Origin: Psychromonas arctica DSM 14288
Lineage (GTDB): Bacteria > Pseudomonadota > Gammaproteobacteria > Enterobacterales > Psychromonadaceae
Length of the DNA: 64,000 nucleotides
Direction of reading: 5' to 3'
NCBI RefSeq assembly: GCF_000482725.1
Contig: NZ_AXWP01000038.1
Coordinates: forward strand, 1 to 64,000
How positions within the stretch are numbered: position 1 is the stretch's first letter; every line of letters starts with the position of its first letter. The notes below the pieces were generated by a model. It saw only the letters and a program-made list of their open reading frames with translations, ran no database searches and had not been told where the DNA came from. The translations under genes were made by a program, and so were the position numbers. Below, piece after piece: positions 54,626 through 63,899 of this stretch.

Positions 54626-55624
54626 ATGAGCAAGAAAAGAAGACCTACCCTCCAAGATGTCGCTAACATTGTCGGCGTAACCAAAATGACTATTAGTCGT
54701 TACCTGCGAGACCCACAACAAGTCTCCTCAGAGATGCAAAAAAAGATATCGCTCGCGGTAGAAGAATTAGGTTACATTCCTAACCGTGCACCGGATTTAC
54801 TGTCTAATGCAAAAAGCCACGCCATTGGTATCTTAGTGCCCTCTTTAACCAATCAAGTATTCTCTGAAGTGATTCGTGGTATTGAGCGAGTGACAGAAGC
54901 GGCGGGTTATCAAACCATGTTTGCTCATTATGGATACAGTGCAGAGCTAGAAGAAAAACGGATTAGTTTTTTATTGTCTTATCATATCGACGGTTTAATT
55001 CTTTCTGAAAGCCAGCACACCCCGAGAACGTTAAAGATGATTAAAACGGCGGGTATTCCTGTGATAGAAATGATGGATGTGGCGTCACCGGCAATTGAAC
55101 AAGCAGTGGGAGTTGATAATCTTGAAGCGAGTTATCAGATGGTTTCTGCGATGATTGCAAAAGGTTACCAGCATATTGTTTATTTAGGGGCGCGCTTAGA
55201 TACTCGAACGAAATTAAGACAACAAGGTTATGAAAAAGCGATGCGAGAGCATGGCCTTAGTTGTAAAAGTATGATGACTGAAGCGGCTTCTTCATTTTCA
55301 CTTGGTGCGGAACTGTTAACTCGTACGCTAGCTGCCTACCCACAAACAGATGGGTTATTTTGTACCAATGATGACTTGGCGATCGGTGCTATTTTTGAAG
55401 CGCAACGAATGGGCTTAAAAATTCCTGAACAGATTGCAGTTGCTGGTTTCCATGGCCACGATATAGGCCAGTCTATGGTGCCAAAGTTAGCAACTGTGGT
55501 AACGCCGCGTGAAAAGATAGGTCAGGTCACCGCGCAACAGTTAATTGCACGTTTAGCAGGTGAAGCGATCACCGATGCAGTGATTGATTTAGGGGTTGAG
55601 ATCCGCCATGGTGAGAGTATTTAA
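54626..55624 (+). CDS. gntR: Gluconate utilisation repressor GntR
   Basis: 332 aa LacI-family repressor, very close to E. coli GntR over its length (RRPTLQDVANIVGVTKMTIS, RAPDLLSNAKSHAIGIL, SLTNQVFSEVIRGIE, TPRTLKMIKTAGIPV, CTNDDLAIGA, GFHGHDIGQSM). The start at 54626 is preferred to an ATG six bases earlier because AGG lies 8 bases before it. It should be released from DNA by gluconate. Matching boxes occur at gntR itself, gntK and the TRAP operon, so the local regulon is well supported. Confidence 0.95.
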   Translation: MSKKRRPTLQDVANIVGVTKMTISRYLRDPQQVSSEMQKKISLAVEELGYIPNRAPDLLSNAKSHAIGILVPSLTNQVFSEVIRGIERVTEAAGYQTMFAHYGYSAELEEKRISFLLSYHIDGLILSESQHTPRTLKMIKTAGIPVIEMMDVASPAIEQAVGVDNLEASYQMVSAMIAKGYQHIVYLGARLDTRTKLRQQGYEKAMREHGLSCKSMMTEAASSFSLGAELLTRTLAAYPQTDGLFCTNDDLAIGAIFEAQRMGLKIPEQIAVAGFHGHDIGQSMVPKLATVVTPREKIGQVTAQQLIARLAGEAITDAVIDLGVEIRHGESI

Positions 55625-55749
55625 TCTCAACTGGAATCGTTAAATAAGGTATTACGGTGATTACATTACAACAATCTCTAGGTTCTAGCTTTTAGGCTTT
55701 AGGTTGAGCGATGGTTTTCCTAAACGATTAAAAGCTAATATATACATTG

Positions 55750-55785
55750 ATAGCTGCTCTCTCGTTATAACAGAGCAGCTATTTT
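55750..55785 (+). terminator. Terminator of gntR
   Basis: ATAGCTGCTCT (55750-55760) and AGAGCAGCTAT (55772-55782) form an 11-bp stem followed by TTT; 125 bases past the gntR stop and before the AEC permease gene. Confidence 0.75.
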
Positions 55786-55838
55786 ACCTATCAATATGAC
55801 GGTCAACTTCCGCTTTCCGCTACGGTTGAATTATTATT

Positions 55839-56723
55839 ATGTTATTACGCATTATAGAAATTTTATTCCCAATGTTTGTGGTCGTATTGGCCGGTTATAT
55901 TTGCGCACGCCGTACTTCGATCGACATGGGGCCGATTAATAAGTTAAATCTCGATTATTTTGTACCGGCACTGGTGTTTGCTTCTTTGGTGAATATGCCC
56001 CTGGGTAGCAAGCAGGTTAATTTGATTGCCGCGAGTGTGATTGCGGTGATATTACCCGGCCTTTTGATTGCTATGTTATGCCGTTTCTATCATTGGAACG
56101 TGAAAGTTTGGGTGCCTCCACACATGTTTCGTAATAGCGGTAATTTAGCGATCCCGCTTTTTGTTTATACCTTTGGTGAAATTGCGAAAAGTGATGCAGT
56201 GTTATTAATGATAGTCTCAACCTGTTTGCAATTAACACTGGGCATTGTGATTATTAGCGGCATTAATAAACAAGGTTTCAAACAATTGTTAAGCATGCCG
56301 ATTATGTACGCCACTGTGACTGCTCTAGCATTGAATCTATTCGATGTATCTATTTGGGAACCGGTATGGGAGGCTGCTAATTTACTCGGTGAGAGTGCGA
56401 TCCCTTTGATGCTTTTTTCATTAGGTAGCCAACTCATTTATGTTAATCGTTCGGGAGTTAAAATTGGTTTAATAAGTACGCTGACTTCATTATTAAGCGG
56501 CGCGATCACCTTTGCGGTGATCTATTTATGGATACCTTTAACCCAATTACAACTACAAATGATGGTGTTATTTACGATGTTGCCACCAGCAGTTATGAAT
56601 TATTTACTTGCAGAGCGATACCAGTTGAATGGTGCGACCGTTGCTTCTATGGTGTTGTATGGCAACCTATTATCGGTATTAAGCATGCCGCTACTGTTAT
56701 GGTTTGCTTTAACTATTTTATAA
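55839..56723 (+). CDS. AEC-family (auxin efflux carrier-like) permease
   Basis: 294 aa with about ten hydrophobic segments. Family features include the N-terminal ILFPMFVVVLAGYICARR, the LNLDYFVPALVFASLVNMP segment, and a conserved MFRNSGNLAIPLFVY (about 94-108) of the mobile crossover helix. C-terminal PPAVMNYLLAERY near 247 matches the second inverted half. Bacterial AEC proteins move small carboxylates such as malonate or malate, usually as exporters or facilitators. It sits between gntR and gntK without a visible GntR box of its own, so a gluconate role is possible but not shown. Confidence 0.85.
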   Translation: MLLRIIEILFPMFVVVLAGYICARRTSIDMGPINKLNLDYFVPALVFASLVNMPLGSKQVNLIAASVIAVILPGLLIAMLCRFYHWNVKVWVPPHMFRNSGNLAIPLFVYTFGEIAKSDAVLLMIVSTCLQLTLGIVIISGINKQGFKQLLSMPIMYATVTALALNLFDVSIWEPVWEAANLLGESAIPLMLFSLGSQLIYVNRSGVKIGLISTLTSLLSGAITFAVIYLWIPLTQLQLQMMVLFTMLPPAVMNYLLAERYQLNGATVASMVLYGNLLSVLSMPLLLWFALTIL

Positions 56724-56831
56724 CTAACCTCAGTTCTGGATAAGCAACACTTTACAAAACGAGCAGCACTGTATAATCAATAATATGACTTTAAATATAC
56801 AGACGTTTTCATCATCCTGAATTGAGGTTAA

Positions 56832-57359
56832 CTAGTTTATTAACGTCTGCGTGGCTTCGATACAACGCTGCACTACGACTTCGGCACTACCATCAATATC
56901 GATTTTAATGACGTTCTTTTCATCTGCAGTGGGTAATTCTAATGCCTCAAACTGGCTTTTTAATAAAGCCACCGGCATAAAGTGTCCTTGGCGATTCTGC
57001 ATGCGTTGTAGCACTAGTTCAAAACTGCCATGTAACAACAAGAAAGTTACTTGATTGTTATCTTCACAAATTAATCGGCGATATTTTTGTTTTAACGCAG
57101 AGCATACGATCACTGCATTTTCATTCTTTTTCTCAATGCTAAAAGCCGCATCTCGAATTCTTTCTAGCCAAGGAACACGGTCTTGATCATTTAATTCATG
57201 ACCAGAAGCCATTTTTAAGATGTTGGCTTTAGGATGTAGGTCGTCACCATCAATGAATTTAATATTTAATGCTTTTGCCAGCGATTGGCCAATTGATGAT
57301 TTACCACTGCTTGCGACTCCCATTATTATCAATACCGCACCACTAGGTAGTTTATTCAT
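56832..57359 (-). CDS. gntK: Gluconokinase
   Basis: 175 aa, the usual size of GntK/IdnK-type thermoresistant gluconokinases. P-loop MGVASSGKSSIG (13-24), IDGDDLHPKANILKMASGH (about 36-54) for gluconate binding, the ERIRDAA helix and CSALKQKYRRLI (about 86-97). It phosphorylates D-gluconate to 6-phosphogluconate, feeding Gnd or the Entner-Doudoroff route. Transcribed leftward, divergent from the TRAP operon; two overlapping GntR boxes lie about 68-97 bases upstream. Confidence 0.95.
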   Translation of the reverse strand: MNKLPSGAVLIIMGVASSGKSSIGQSLAKALNIKFIDGDDLHPKANILKMASGHELNDQDRVPWLERIRDAAFSIEKKNENAVIVCSALKQKYRRLICEDNNQVTFLLLHGSFELVLQRMQNRQGHFMPVALLKSQFEALELPTADEKNVIKIDIDGSAEVVVQRCIEATQTLIN

Positions 57360-57426
57360 CCCGCTCCCCTATCCATCTTGCTTATGTTGATCAAGTTATG
57401 TCACTAATATTGCTAAAAACAATATC

Positions 57427-57442
57427 ACGTTACGGGTAACAT
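57427..57442. promoter_or_regulatory. GntR operator 1 at gntK
   Basis: ACGTTACGGGTAACAT matches ATGTTACCGGTAACAT at 14 of 16 positions. It shares two bases with the next box. Confidence 0.75.
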
Positions 57443-57456
57443 GTTACGCGTAACGT
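57441..57456. promoter_or_regulatory. GntR operator 2 at gntK, overlapping operator 1
   Basis: ATGTTACGCGTAACGT matches the GntR box at 13 of 16 positions. The two boxes are 14 bp centre to centre, an unusually tight tandem. Confidence 0.7.
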
Positions 57457-57712
57457 CTAAGAATGTGAACTGCCCCTCAACAATAAAAAAACACTCACTA
57501 GCCTCTCTTTGCAATGATCACACCATGCAAGCGTGCTTACTTAACAAACTAAATCAACAATTAAATTATTTAATTTCAATAGTATAGGCGTTAAAAATGA
57601 TGCTAAATAATCACTATAAAAAAGCCAGAATAAGTGCTAAAAAATGATCTTTATCAAGAATGAGGTTAATATCTGCTTATGAAATTGTGATCAAAAACAC
57701 TAAAAAAGCTAG

Positions 57713-57728
57713 CAGTTACCGGTAACAT
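57713..57728. promoter_or_regulatory. GntR operator 1 at the TRAP operon
   Basis: CAGTTACCGGTAACAT has the perfect core GTTACCGGTAAC and matches the box at 15 of 16 positions (or 14, counting the first base). Confidence 0.85.
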
Positions 57729-57735
57729 ACGCTTC

Positions 57736-57751
57736 AAGTTACCGGTAACCT
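57736..57751. promoter_or_regulatory. GntR operator 2 at the TRAP operon
   Basis: AAGTTACCGGTAACCT again has the perfect GTTACCGGTAAC core, 23 bp centre to centre from operator 1 and 60 bases before the dctP start, suggesting two dimers on neighbouring turns. Confidence 0.85.
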
Positions 57752-57810
57752 ATTTGTAACTGGACATGATTAATTTGAAATTTACACTTATTGGAAAAAG
57801 GAATCTCAAC

Positions 57811-58827
57811 ATGAAAAAGCTTCACAAATCATTACTCTCGGGTGTTATTGCAGGCCTGTTATCGACTTCTGCAATGGCGGCTGATTTTGTGTTTAAAATT
57901 CAATCGTCTGATCCTTCTGGTGACAAAAATTTTCAGGTACAACAAGAATGGGCTGATCGTGTAGAGAAGATGTCTAATGGGCGTATTGATATCAAATTAT
58001 TACCTGTTGCAAGTGTGGTAAAGCATACTGAAACATTAGGTGCGATTAAAATGGGTATTTTAGATGGCCAAATTACTGCAACTGGTTATTTCTCAGGTCA
58101 AGACCCTGCCTTTGGTTTAATTGGTAATATGGTCGGTGCATGGTCTGATACAACGCAGCTTTTACAATATATGAATTACGGTGGCGGTAATCAGTTAATG
58201 ACTGAGTTATACGCTCCTTATGGTGTGAAGTTTGTTGGCGCATCAACTACCGGTGTTGAGTCGTTTGTTTCTAAAGTACCGCTGAATGGTGTTGCTGACT
58301 TAAAAGGACTTAAACTACGCGCTCCAGAAGGCTTAGTACAACAAGTATTTGCTGCAGCTGGCGCGTCTCCAGTTAACTTACCTGGTTCAGAAGTATTTAC
58401 AGGGCTAAGCAAAGGCGTTATTGATGCTGCCGATTACACTGTATTCTCAACTAACCAAAAAAATGGTTTAAATGATGTGGCAACACACCCTGTTCAACCT
58501 GGTTTTCACTCGTTGCCTCTGATCGATATTTCAGTAAGTCAGAAAAAATGGGATAAATTACCAATGGATCTTCAGGAGATCTTAACGGTATCTGTACGTG
58601 ATTTCTCTTACGATATGACGACGCAGTTAAAAATTGCCGACCAAGCAGCGATTAAAGAAGCACAAGCAAATCCTAATATCACTATTCACGACTGGTCTGC
58701 TGAAGAGCGTAAAAAATTCCGTAGCATTGCCCAAGGTGAGTGGAAAACATTTGCAGCTCGCTCGGATAACGCCGCTAAAGTATATCAATCGGTGACTACC
58801 TTCTTAGCAGAAAACGGTCTGTTATAA
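57811..58827 (+). CDS. dctP: TRAP transporter substrate-binding protein, probable gluconate binder
   Basis: 338 aa from the ATG at 57811 (AAAGGA upstream), which starts a signal peptide MKKLHKSLLSGVIAGLLSTS-AMA; an in-frame ATG at 57766 would add 15 residues. The mature protein shows DctP features: SSDPSGDKNFQVQQEWADRV, LKGLKLRAPEGLVQQVFAAAG with the carboxylate-binding Arg (about 165-185), and LSKGVIDAADYTVFSTNQ. It delivers a carboxylate to DctQM. GntR boxes directly upstream and gntK/gnd beside it make gluconate the likely ligand, in place of the GntP-type permeases of E. coli. Confidence 0.9.
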   Translation: MKKLHKSLLSGVIAGLLSTSAMAADFVFKIQSSDPSGDKNFQVQQEWADRVEKMSNGRIDIKLLPVASVVKHTETLGAIKMGILDGQITATGYFSGQDPAFGLIGNMVGAWSDTTQLLQYMNYGGGNQLMTELYAPYGVKFVGASTTGVESFVSKVPLNGVADLKGLKLRAPEGLVQQVFAAAGASPVNLPGSEVFTGLSKGVIDAADYTVFSTNQKNGLNDVATHPVQPGFHSLPLIDISVSQKKWDKLPMDLQEILTVSVRDFSYDMTTQLKIADQAAIKEAQANPNITIHDWSAEERKKFRSIAQGEWKTFAARSDNAAKVYQSVTTFLAENGLL

Positions 58828-58888
58828 GCAATAATCTCAACTTAATCGCAAGGGTTGCCTAAACCCTTGCTTTATCTGGAAGCCTCTT

Positions 58889-59446
58889 ATGCCTACCAAA
58901 AAAGTCATGCCACAACCTCAAGAAGATGAGCAACCTAAGAACAAACTTGATGCTGCCATTTTAAAAGTAAGTAACTGGCTGAGCATGTTGTTTATTTTCA
59001 CTGTCTTTATCTCTTTTTATGAAGTGGTGATGCGTTATGCATTTAACTCGCCAACCATTTGGGTGCATGAAACGGCGTCTTTTATTGGCGGTTCATTATT
59101 TGTGATTGGCGGATTGTATGCCTTCGCATCTAACAAACATGTGCGTGTAGTGCTTATTTACGATGTTGTTTCTCAGCGTACCCGCCATTACCTTAATTTA
59201 TTACACCATATCATCGGTATTATTTTTTCTGCATTGATGACTTATGGCGCTTATACACTGGTTGAAAGTGCATGGTTTTCTCCACTAGGCGAACTGCGAC
59301 TCAATACTTCAGGTAGTGCGTGGAACCCTCCTTTCCCTGCACTATTAAAAGCGGTTATCTTTATTAGCTTTTGTATTCTTACCATTCAATTTTTATTGCA
59401 TTTGATTGCCGAAATCAAAGCGCTAAGGAAACACTCTCATGTTTGA
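58889..59446 (+). CDS. dctQ: TRAP transporter small membrane subunit DctQ
   Basis: 185 aa. A charged N-terminal tail is followed by four membrane helices (about 28-50, 60-80, 103-125 and 146-170). The family patterns WLSMLFIFTVFISFYEVVMR and ASFIGGSLFVIGGLYAFASN with later HVRVVLIYD are present. It partners DctM in the inner membrane. Its end overlaps the dctM start by eight bases. Confidence 0.9.
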   Translation: MPTKKVMPQPQEDEQPKNKLDAAILKVSNWLSMLFIFTVFISFYEVVMRYAFNSPTIWVHETASFIGGSLFVIGGLYAFASNKHVRVVLIYDVVSQRTRHYLNLLHHIIGIIFSALMTYGAYTLVESAWFSPLGELRLNTSGSAWNPPFPALLKAVIFISFCILTIQFLLHLIAEIKALRKHSHV

Positions 59447-60761
59447 TTTATCTGCAATTGGCATCGGCTATGGTAGCTTATTAATGCTGTTTTTGATGAT
59501 AGCGCTACTGTTAACCGGTATGCAGCTAGCATTTGTGACTGGTTTTGTTGCACTCTTTTTTACCGTGGGTTGGTTTGGTATCGACGCACTGCCTTTGGTG
59601 ACTAGCCGCTTATATAGTTTTGTAGACAGTTATATCTTTCTTGCGGTGCCGATGTTTGTATTGATGGCCGCGTTATTAGATCGTTCCGGCATTGCCCATG
59701 ATCTATTCGAAGCCATGAAGTTATTCGGCAAGCGTTTACGTGGTGGTGTTGCGGTACAAACTTTATTAGTTGCGGTTATATTAGCTTCAATGTCAGGCGT
59801 TATTGGTGGTGAAACGGTATTGCTTGGTATATTAGCGTTACCACAAATGTTGCGCTTAGGTTACGACCGTAAATTAGCTATTGGCACAACCTGTGCTGGC
59901 GGTGCTTTAGGCACCATGTTACCTCCAAGCATTGTACTTATTATTTACGGTTTAACCGCTAGTGTATCTATTGGTGACTTATTTAAAGCCTCCTTTGTAC
60001 CTGCATTATTACTGGCTATTTTTTATATTCTATATGTATTAATACGTTGTAAATTAAACCCTGCTTTAGCCCCTTTACCTACGGCTGAAGAACTCGCGGA
60101 AGATGCCAAAACACAACCTAACTTTTTTAAAGCCTTATTCTTCCCATTATTGTCGGTGGCAGTGGTACTTGGCAGCATTTATAGTGGTATTGCATCGGTC
60201 ACAGAAGCCTCTGCATTAGGGGTTGTAGGCATTATGTTAAGTACTTGGATCCGTAAAGAGCTTAATATTTCAATGCTACAAGATGCCGCGATCTCGACCA
60301 TGAAAACCTGTGGCATGATCATCTGGATTGGGATTGGTGCCAGCGCATTAGTTGGTGTTTATAACCTGATGGGTGGAATTGATTTTGTAGGTGACACCAT
60401 ACTGGCACTCAGTGGTGGCAGCCCTACGACTACACTCCTTATTATGATGGCTATCCTATTAGTATTAGGTATGTTCCTTGATTGGGTTGGTGTCGCATTA
60501 TTAACTATGCCTATTTTTGTACCGATTATTGTTAGCTTAGGTATGGATCCTGTTTGGTTTGGTGTTGTATTCTGTTTAAATATGCAGGTCTCATTCCTTT
60601 CCCCTCCTTTTGGTCCGGCTGCTTTCTACTTAAAATCTGTAGCGCCCAAAGATATTAGCCTGGGTGAGATATTCAGTGCACTAGTGCCTTTCATCTGCTT
60701 ACAAGTATTAACACTTGGATTAGTCATTATTTTCCCAATCTTAGCCTTGTGGTGGAGGTAA
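59439..60761 (+). CDS. dctM: TRAP transporter large membrane subunit DctM
   Basis: 440 aa with about 12 hydrophobic spans. DctM landmarks: FLAVPMFVLMAALLDRSGIA (about 66-85), VILASMSGVIGGETVLLGI, AGGALGTMLPPSIVLIIYG (about 150-168), FLDWVGVALLTMPIFVPII and LNMQVSFLSPPFGPAAFYL (about 384-402). It forms the sodium-driven channel with DctQ and takes substrate from the periplasmic DctP. Eight-base overlap with dctQ; gnd follows after about 180 bases in the same direction. Confidence 0.93.
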   Translation: MFDLSAIGIGYGSLLMLFLMIALLLTGMQLAFVTGFVALFFTVGWFGIDALPLVTSRLYSFVDSYIFLAVPMFVLMAALLDRSGIAHDLFEAMKLFGKRLRGGVAVQTLLVAVILASMSGVIGGETVLLGILALPQMLRLGYDRKLAIGTTCAGGALGTMLPPSIVLIIYGLTASVSIGDLFKASFVPALLLAIFYILYVLIRCKLNPALAPLPTAEELAEDAKTQPNFFKALFFPLLSVAVVLGSIYSGIASVTEASALGVVGIMLSTWIRKELNISMLQDAAISTMKTCGMIIWIGIGASALVGVYNLMGGIDFVGDTILALSGGSPTTTLLIMMAILLVLGMFLDWVGVALLTMPIFVPIIVSLGMDPVWFGVVFCLNMQVSFLSPPFGPAAFYLKSVAPKDISLGEIFSALVPFICLQVLTLGLVIIFPILALWWR

Positions 60762-60943
60762 TTGTGCTAAAAGTAGTGAGTTTAGAAATAGTTATGTTAA
60801 AAATAGCTACATTGAAATACCTACGTGACACAGAAGCATCGAACTAATAACGTGAAATAATAATAAAGATGGCCTAATAAGAAGCATAATAAATATGGCC
60901 ATTTAGCCATAAATCAGGCATTCATTTAAATATTGAGGTTTTA

Positions 60944-62446
60944 ATGCAAGAACAAAAAGATATTGCCGTGATCGGCTTGGGTGTAATGGGTGCAAACATG
61001 GTACTAAACTTAGCCGAGCGTGGATTTTCTGTGGTCGCCTTTGATACCAATCCACTACGCAGCCAAGCGCTACTAGCGCAACATCAGTTATTAACCGCGG
61101 CACCATTACAAACAGTGCAAGATCTAACACAATTAATGGCACAACTTACTACGCCTCGCCGTATTGTATTATCTGTTCCAGCGGGTCCTATCGTCGATAT
61201 TATTTGCCAAGATCTAATTGCTGCGGGCTTAGCACCTGATGATGTTGTTGTCGACACTGGTAACAGCCAATGGCGAGACTCCATTACTCGCCACCAAGCT
61301 TATCTAAATAAGTTCCATTTCTTTACTTGTGCCATTTCCGGTGGCGAGCAAGGCGCACGTTTCGGCCCCTCGTTAATGCCCAGCGGTGACAAAGCCGCAT
61401 GGCAGCAATTGAAACCGATGTGGCAAGCTATCTCAGCAAAAGTTGATCCAGTAACAGGGGCTGAAATTGCACGTACTCATGTTGAACAACCGCTACCTGA
61501 AGGCGAGCCCTGTGCTGAATACATTGGGCCGATTGGTTCTGGGCACTTTGTGAAAATGGTACATAACGGCATTGAGTATGCGGATATGCAAATGATTGCC
61601 GAGACAGTTCAATTCATGCGCCAAGTATTAGCCATGTCTGCCGTTGAAGTCGCTGATGTCTTTAGTCAGTGGAACAAAGGCAAACTACAAAGTTATCTGA
61701 TTGGTATTACCGCTGATATTTTACGTACCGTAGATCCTAAAACTGGCCAGCCTTTGGTTGATGTGATCCTAGACCAAGCGGGACAAAAAGGTACCGGTAA
61801 CTGGACCGCTCGTGAGGCTTTGGAATTAGGTGTCCCTGCGAATGCGATTGCAGCTTCGGTATTTGCGCGCTGTTTAAGCACACAAAAGAAAACACGTGCT
61901 ATTGGTGCATCACAATTAGCCGGTCCGGAGGTACAAGCAAAAGATAAAGCACTATGGATAGATAAATTATCAGACGCTTTATATTGTTCAAAAATATGCA
62001 GTTATGCACAGGGTTTTGAGCTGATGTCAGCTGCGGACAAAGAATATAACTGGCAACTTGATTATGTGGTGATTGCTAAAATTTGGCGTGCAGGCTGTGT
62101 TATTCGCGCCACTTTCCTGAATGATATTGCCGAGGCTTATCAAAGCCAGCCTCAGCTTCCCAACTTAATGCTTGCAGAGCGATTTAGTAACGACCTTGCT
62201 AAAGGACAATTAGCATGGCGACAAGTATTGACCGAAGCAATCGGCCAAGGTTTACCAATGTTAACCACCAGCTCAGCGATCGGTTATTATGATAGTTATC
62301 GTGAAGCGGACTCATCAGCAAGCTTAATACAAGCAATGCGTGATTATTTTGGCAGTCATACCTATCAGCGTAAAGATCAAGATATTACACAGCATTTCCA
62401 TTTTGATTGGCACTTTGGTCAAGGCGAGCAAACACTTAATCATTAA
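60944..62446 (+). CDS. gnd: 6-phosphogluconate dehydrogenase, decarboxylating
   Basis: 500 aa, slightly longer than the ~470-aa enterobacterial enzyme. The NADP-binding GLGVMGANMVLNLAERG is at 9-25; substrate-binding DTGNSQW (about 107-113), ISGGEQGARFGPSLMPSG (about 135-152), and the catalytic Lys and Asn in GSGHFVKMVHNGIEYADMQ (about 205-223). A GTGNWTAREALELGVP segment lies near 285. It converts 6-phosphogluconate to ribulose-5-phosphate plus CO2 and NADPH, so GntK plus Gnd give a complete gluconate route in this block. A terminator follows. Confidence 0.95.
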   Translation: MQEQKDIAVIGLGVMGANMVLNLAERGFSVVAFDTNPLRSQALLAQHQLLTAAPLQTVQDLTQLMAQLTTPRRIVLSVPAGPIVDIICQDLIAAGLAPDDVVVDTGNSQWRDSITRHQAYLNKFHFFTCAISGGEQGARFGPSLMPSGDKAAWQQLKPMWQAISAKVDPVTGAEIARTHVEQPLPEGEPCAEYIGPIGSGHFVKMVHNGIEYADMQMIAETVQFMRQVLAMSAVEVADVFSQWNKGKLQSYLIGITADILRTVDPKTGQPLVDVILDQAGQKGTGNWTAREALELGVPANAIAASVFARCLSTQKKTRAIGASQLAGPEVQAKDKALWIDKLSDALYCSKICSYAQGFELMSAADKEYNWQLDYVVIAKIWRAGCVIRATFLNDIAEAYQSQPQLPNLMLAERFSNDLAKGQLAWRQVLTEAIGQGLPMLTTSSAIGYYDSYREADSSASLIQAMRDYFGSHTYQRKDQDITQHFHFDWHFGQGEQTLNH

Positions 62447-62457
62447 TCTGTATTCAA

Positions 62458-62494
62458 GATGACTTTGCGAGGAAATATGCTTTGCAAAGTCATC
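62458..62494 (+). terminator. Terminator of gnd
   Basis: GATGACTTTGC (62458-62468) and GCAAAGTCATC (62484-62494) form an 11-bp stem with a 15-base loop 12 bases past the stop, followed by a T-rich stretch. Confidence 0.7.
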
Positions 62495-62606
62495 ACTTCA
62501 ATTTTCACTCTTTTATTTTAATTTCCTTCATTCTGATCATTTTGATGTTATTGCCACACAAGGTATTAATACCATCACTGGTTGGCTTGTCAACCATGGA
62601 TACAAT

Positions 62607-63476
62607 TCACCTTGAATGATAACGGGCATAAGAATACGCCAAACAAGCACTAGCGATAATCGCTAAACCTACGACTTGAAATAGCTGAAATTTTTGTTCA
62701 AAGAAGATAGCTTGTAATAAAGCGGCAATAAATATATTTAAATAAAATATAGGGGCTAGTTCTGCGCTCGACAGAGATCGTTGATACGCTTTAGTTCTAA
62801 ATAATTGTGTGCCAACACTCAATGCCCCCATTACTCCAATGACTGCCGCATAAGGAAATAACCAATAAGCAAATTCAGAAGTAGATGACGGCATTAATAA
62901 CGTGGCAATGGGTAATACTAATATTGCTGCAATTAAAAAACTAACGCCATTGATCATAAATGGGTCTAATTTAATTTGGCTGGATTTGTACATCGATACT
63001 TGCGAACATGCATTAAAAAAACCCGCTAATAACCCTAGCAACATGCCCCACTGAAATTGCACACCATTGATCACTCCAGATTGCACAATAACGCCAAAAA
63101 ATGAAAAAACTAATGTCAGTACTATCGGTCTAGATATTGTGGAGCCATATAATATTTTTTCAATAATCGGAATAAACAGTGGGCCGGTACTAAATAAAAC
63201 CACTAACTCAATCAGGCTTAATTTCGATAATGCTAAAAAGAAGCAAAACTGCGTTAACGCGATAAAAATAGAACGTTTTCCGATCACCTTTGTTTCAGCG
63301 AAAGTTGGAAGTTTCGCTCTTAATATAAAAGCAGTAGCTAACATAATAATCGCAGGGATTATCAAGCGAGCCATCAGTAACACATTAATAGGTACAATAT
63401 GCTCTAAGTACTTGGCGAGAAAGCCACTTAATGACAAACAAACAGTAGAGAGAAGCATTAATAAAAGAGGCGACAT
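62607..63476 (-). CDS. EamA/DMT-superfamily transporter
   Basis: 289 aa with about ten hydrophobic helices arranged as two EamA repeats (about 1-135 and 145-287). Typical features are LLLMLLSTVCLSLSGFLAKY at the start and LSSAELAPIFYLNIFIAALLQAIFFEQKF near the end, where the last helix pair carries the conserved Glu. An inner-membrane exporter of metabolites of unknown identity. Convergent with gnd and not evidently part of the gluconate regulon. Confidence 0.85.
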   Translation of the reverse strand: MSPLLLMLLSTVCLSLSGFLAKYLEHIVPINVLLMARLIIPAIIMLATAFILRAKLPTFAETKVIGKRSIFIALTQFCFFLALSKLSLIELVVLFSTGPLFIPIIEKILYGSTISRPIVLTLVFSFFGVIVQSGVINGVQFQWGMLLGLLAGFFNACSQVSMYKSSQIKLDPFMINGVSFLIAAILVLPIATLLMPSSTSEFAYWLFPYAAVIGVMGALSVGTQLFRTKAYQRSLSSAELAPIFYLNIFIAALLQAIFFEQKFQLFQVVGLAIIASACLAYSYARYHSR

Positions 63477-63899
63477 TAAGCTTGATACCTATGGTGATTG
63501 TAAGATGTGGAGCGCTTTAAGCAGGATAATCTGCTGTTAGATATTTGAGCACACGCAAGTCAGGAAGAGGCAATATAATAGACTATTAAAGGGAGTAAAG
63601 TGATTATTAATTTTATTAAACAATATGCTATAAATACAATAAAAGAAATGAAGTACACTGGGTCTATTGGTATTGAGCCGAGGTTAAAAACAAATGTATA
63701 ACCAATGCCAAAAAGCAGAATAAGCCAGGAAAATGAGTATAGAAAATAATGCTACACCATCTTATTCTCCCTGTTTAGGCTTAGCGAACTACACAGCTTA
63801 GAAGAGTAATACTGGAAAATCGATAAACAACGCTATATGACTTGCATTCAAGCTTAATAAAAATGAACAATAGAGAGGTAAATATGAAAGGAAAATCTC
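63477..63899. other. Intergenic region
   Basis: About 420 AT-rich bases between the EamA gene and the last gene start. No credible frame, operator or structure noted beyond the ribosome binding site (AAAGGA, 63887-63892) of the final gene. Confidence 0.5.

Larger units (their letters stand above)
57360..57810. other. Divergent regulatory region gntK / gluconate TRAP operon
   Basis: Carries four GntR boxes in two pairs: 57427-57456 on the gntK side and 57713-57751 on the dctP side. A partial CRP-like TGTGA-N6-ACACT occurs at 57686-57701. The middle stretch is AT-rich with no gene. Confidence 0.75.
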
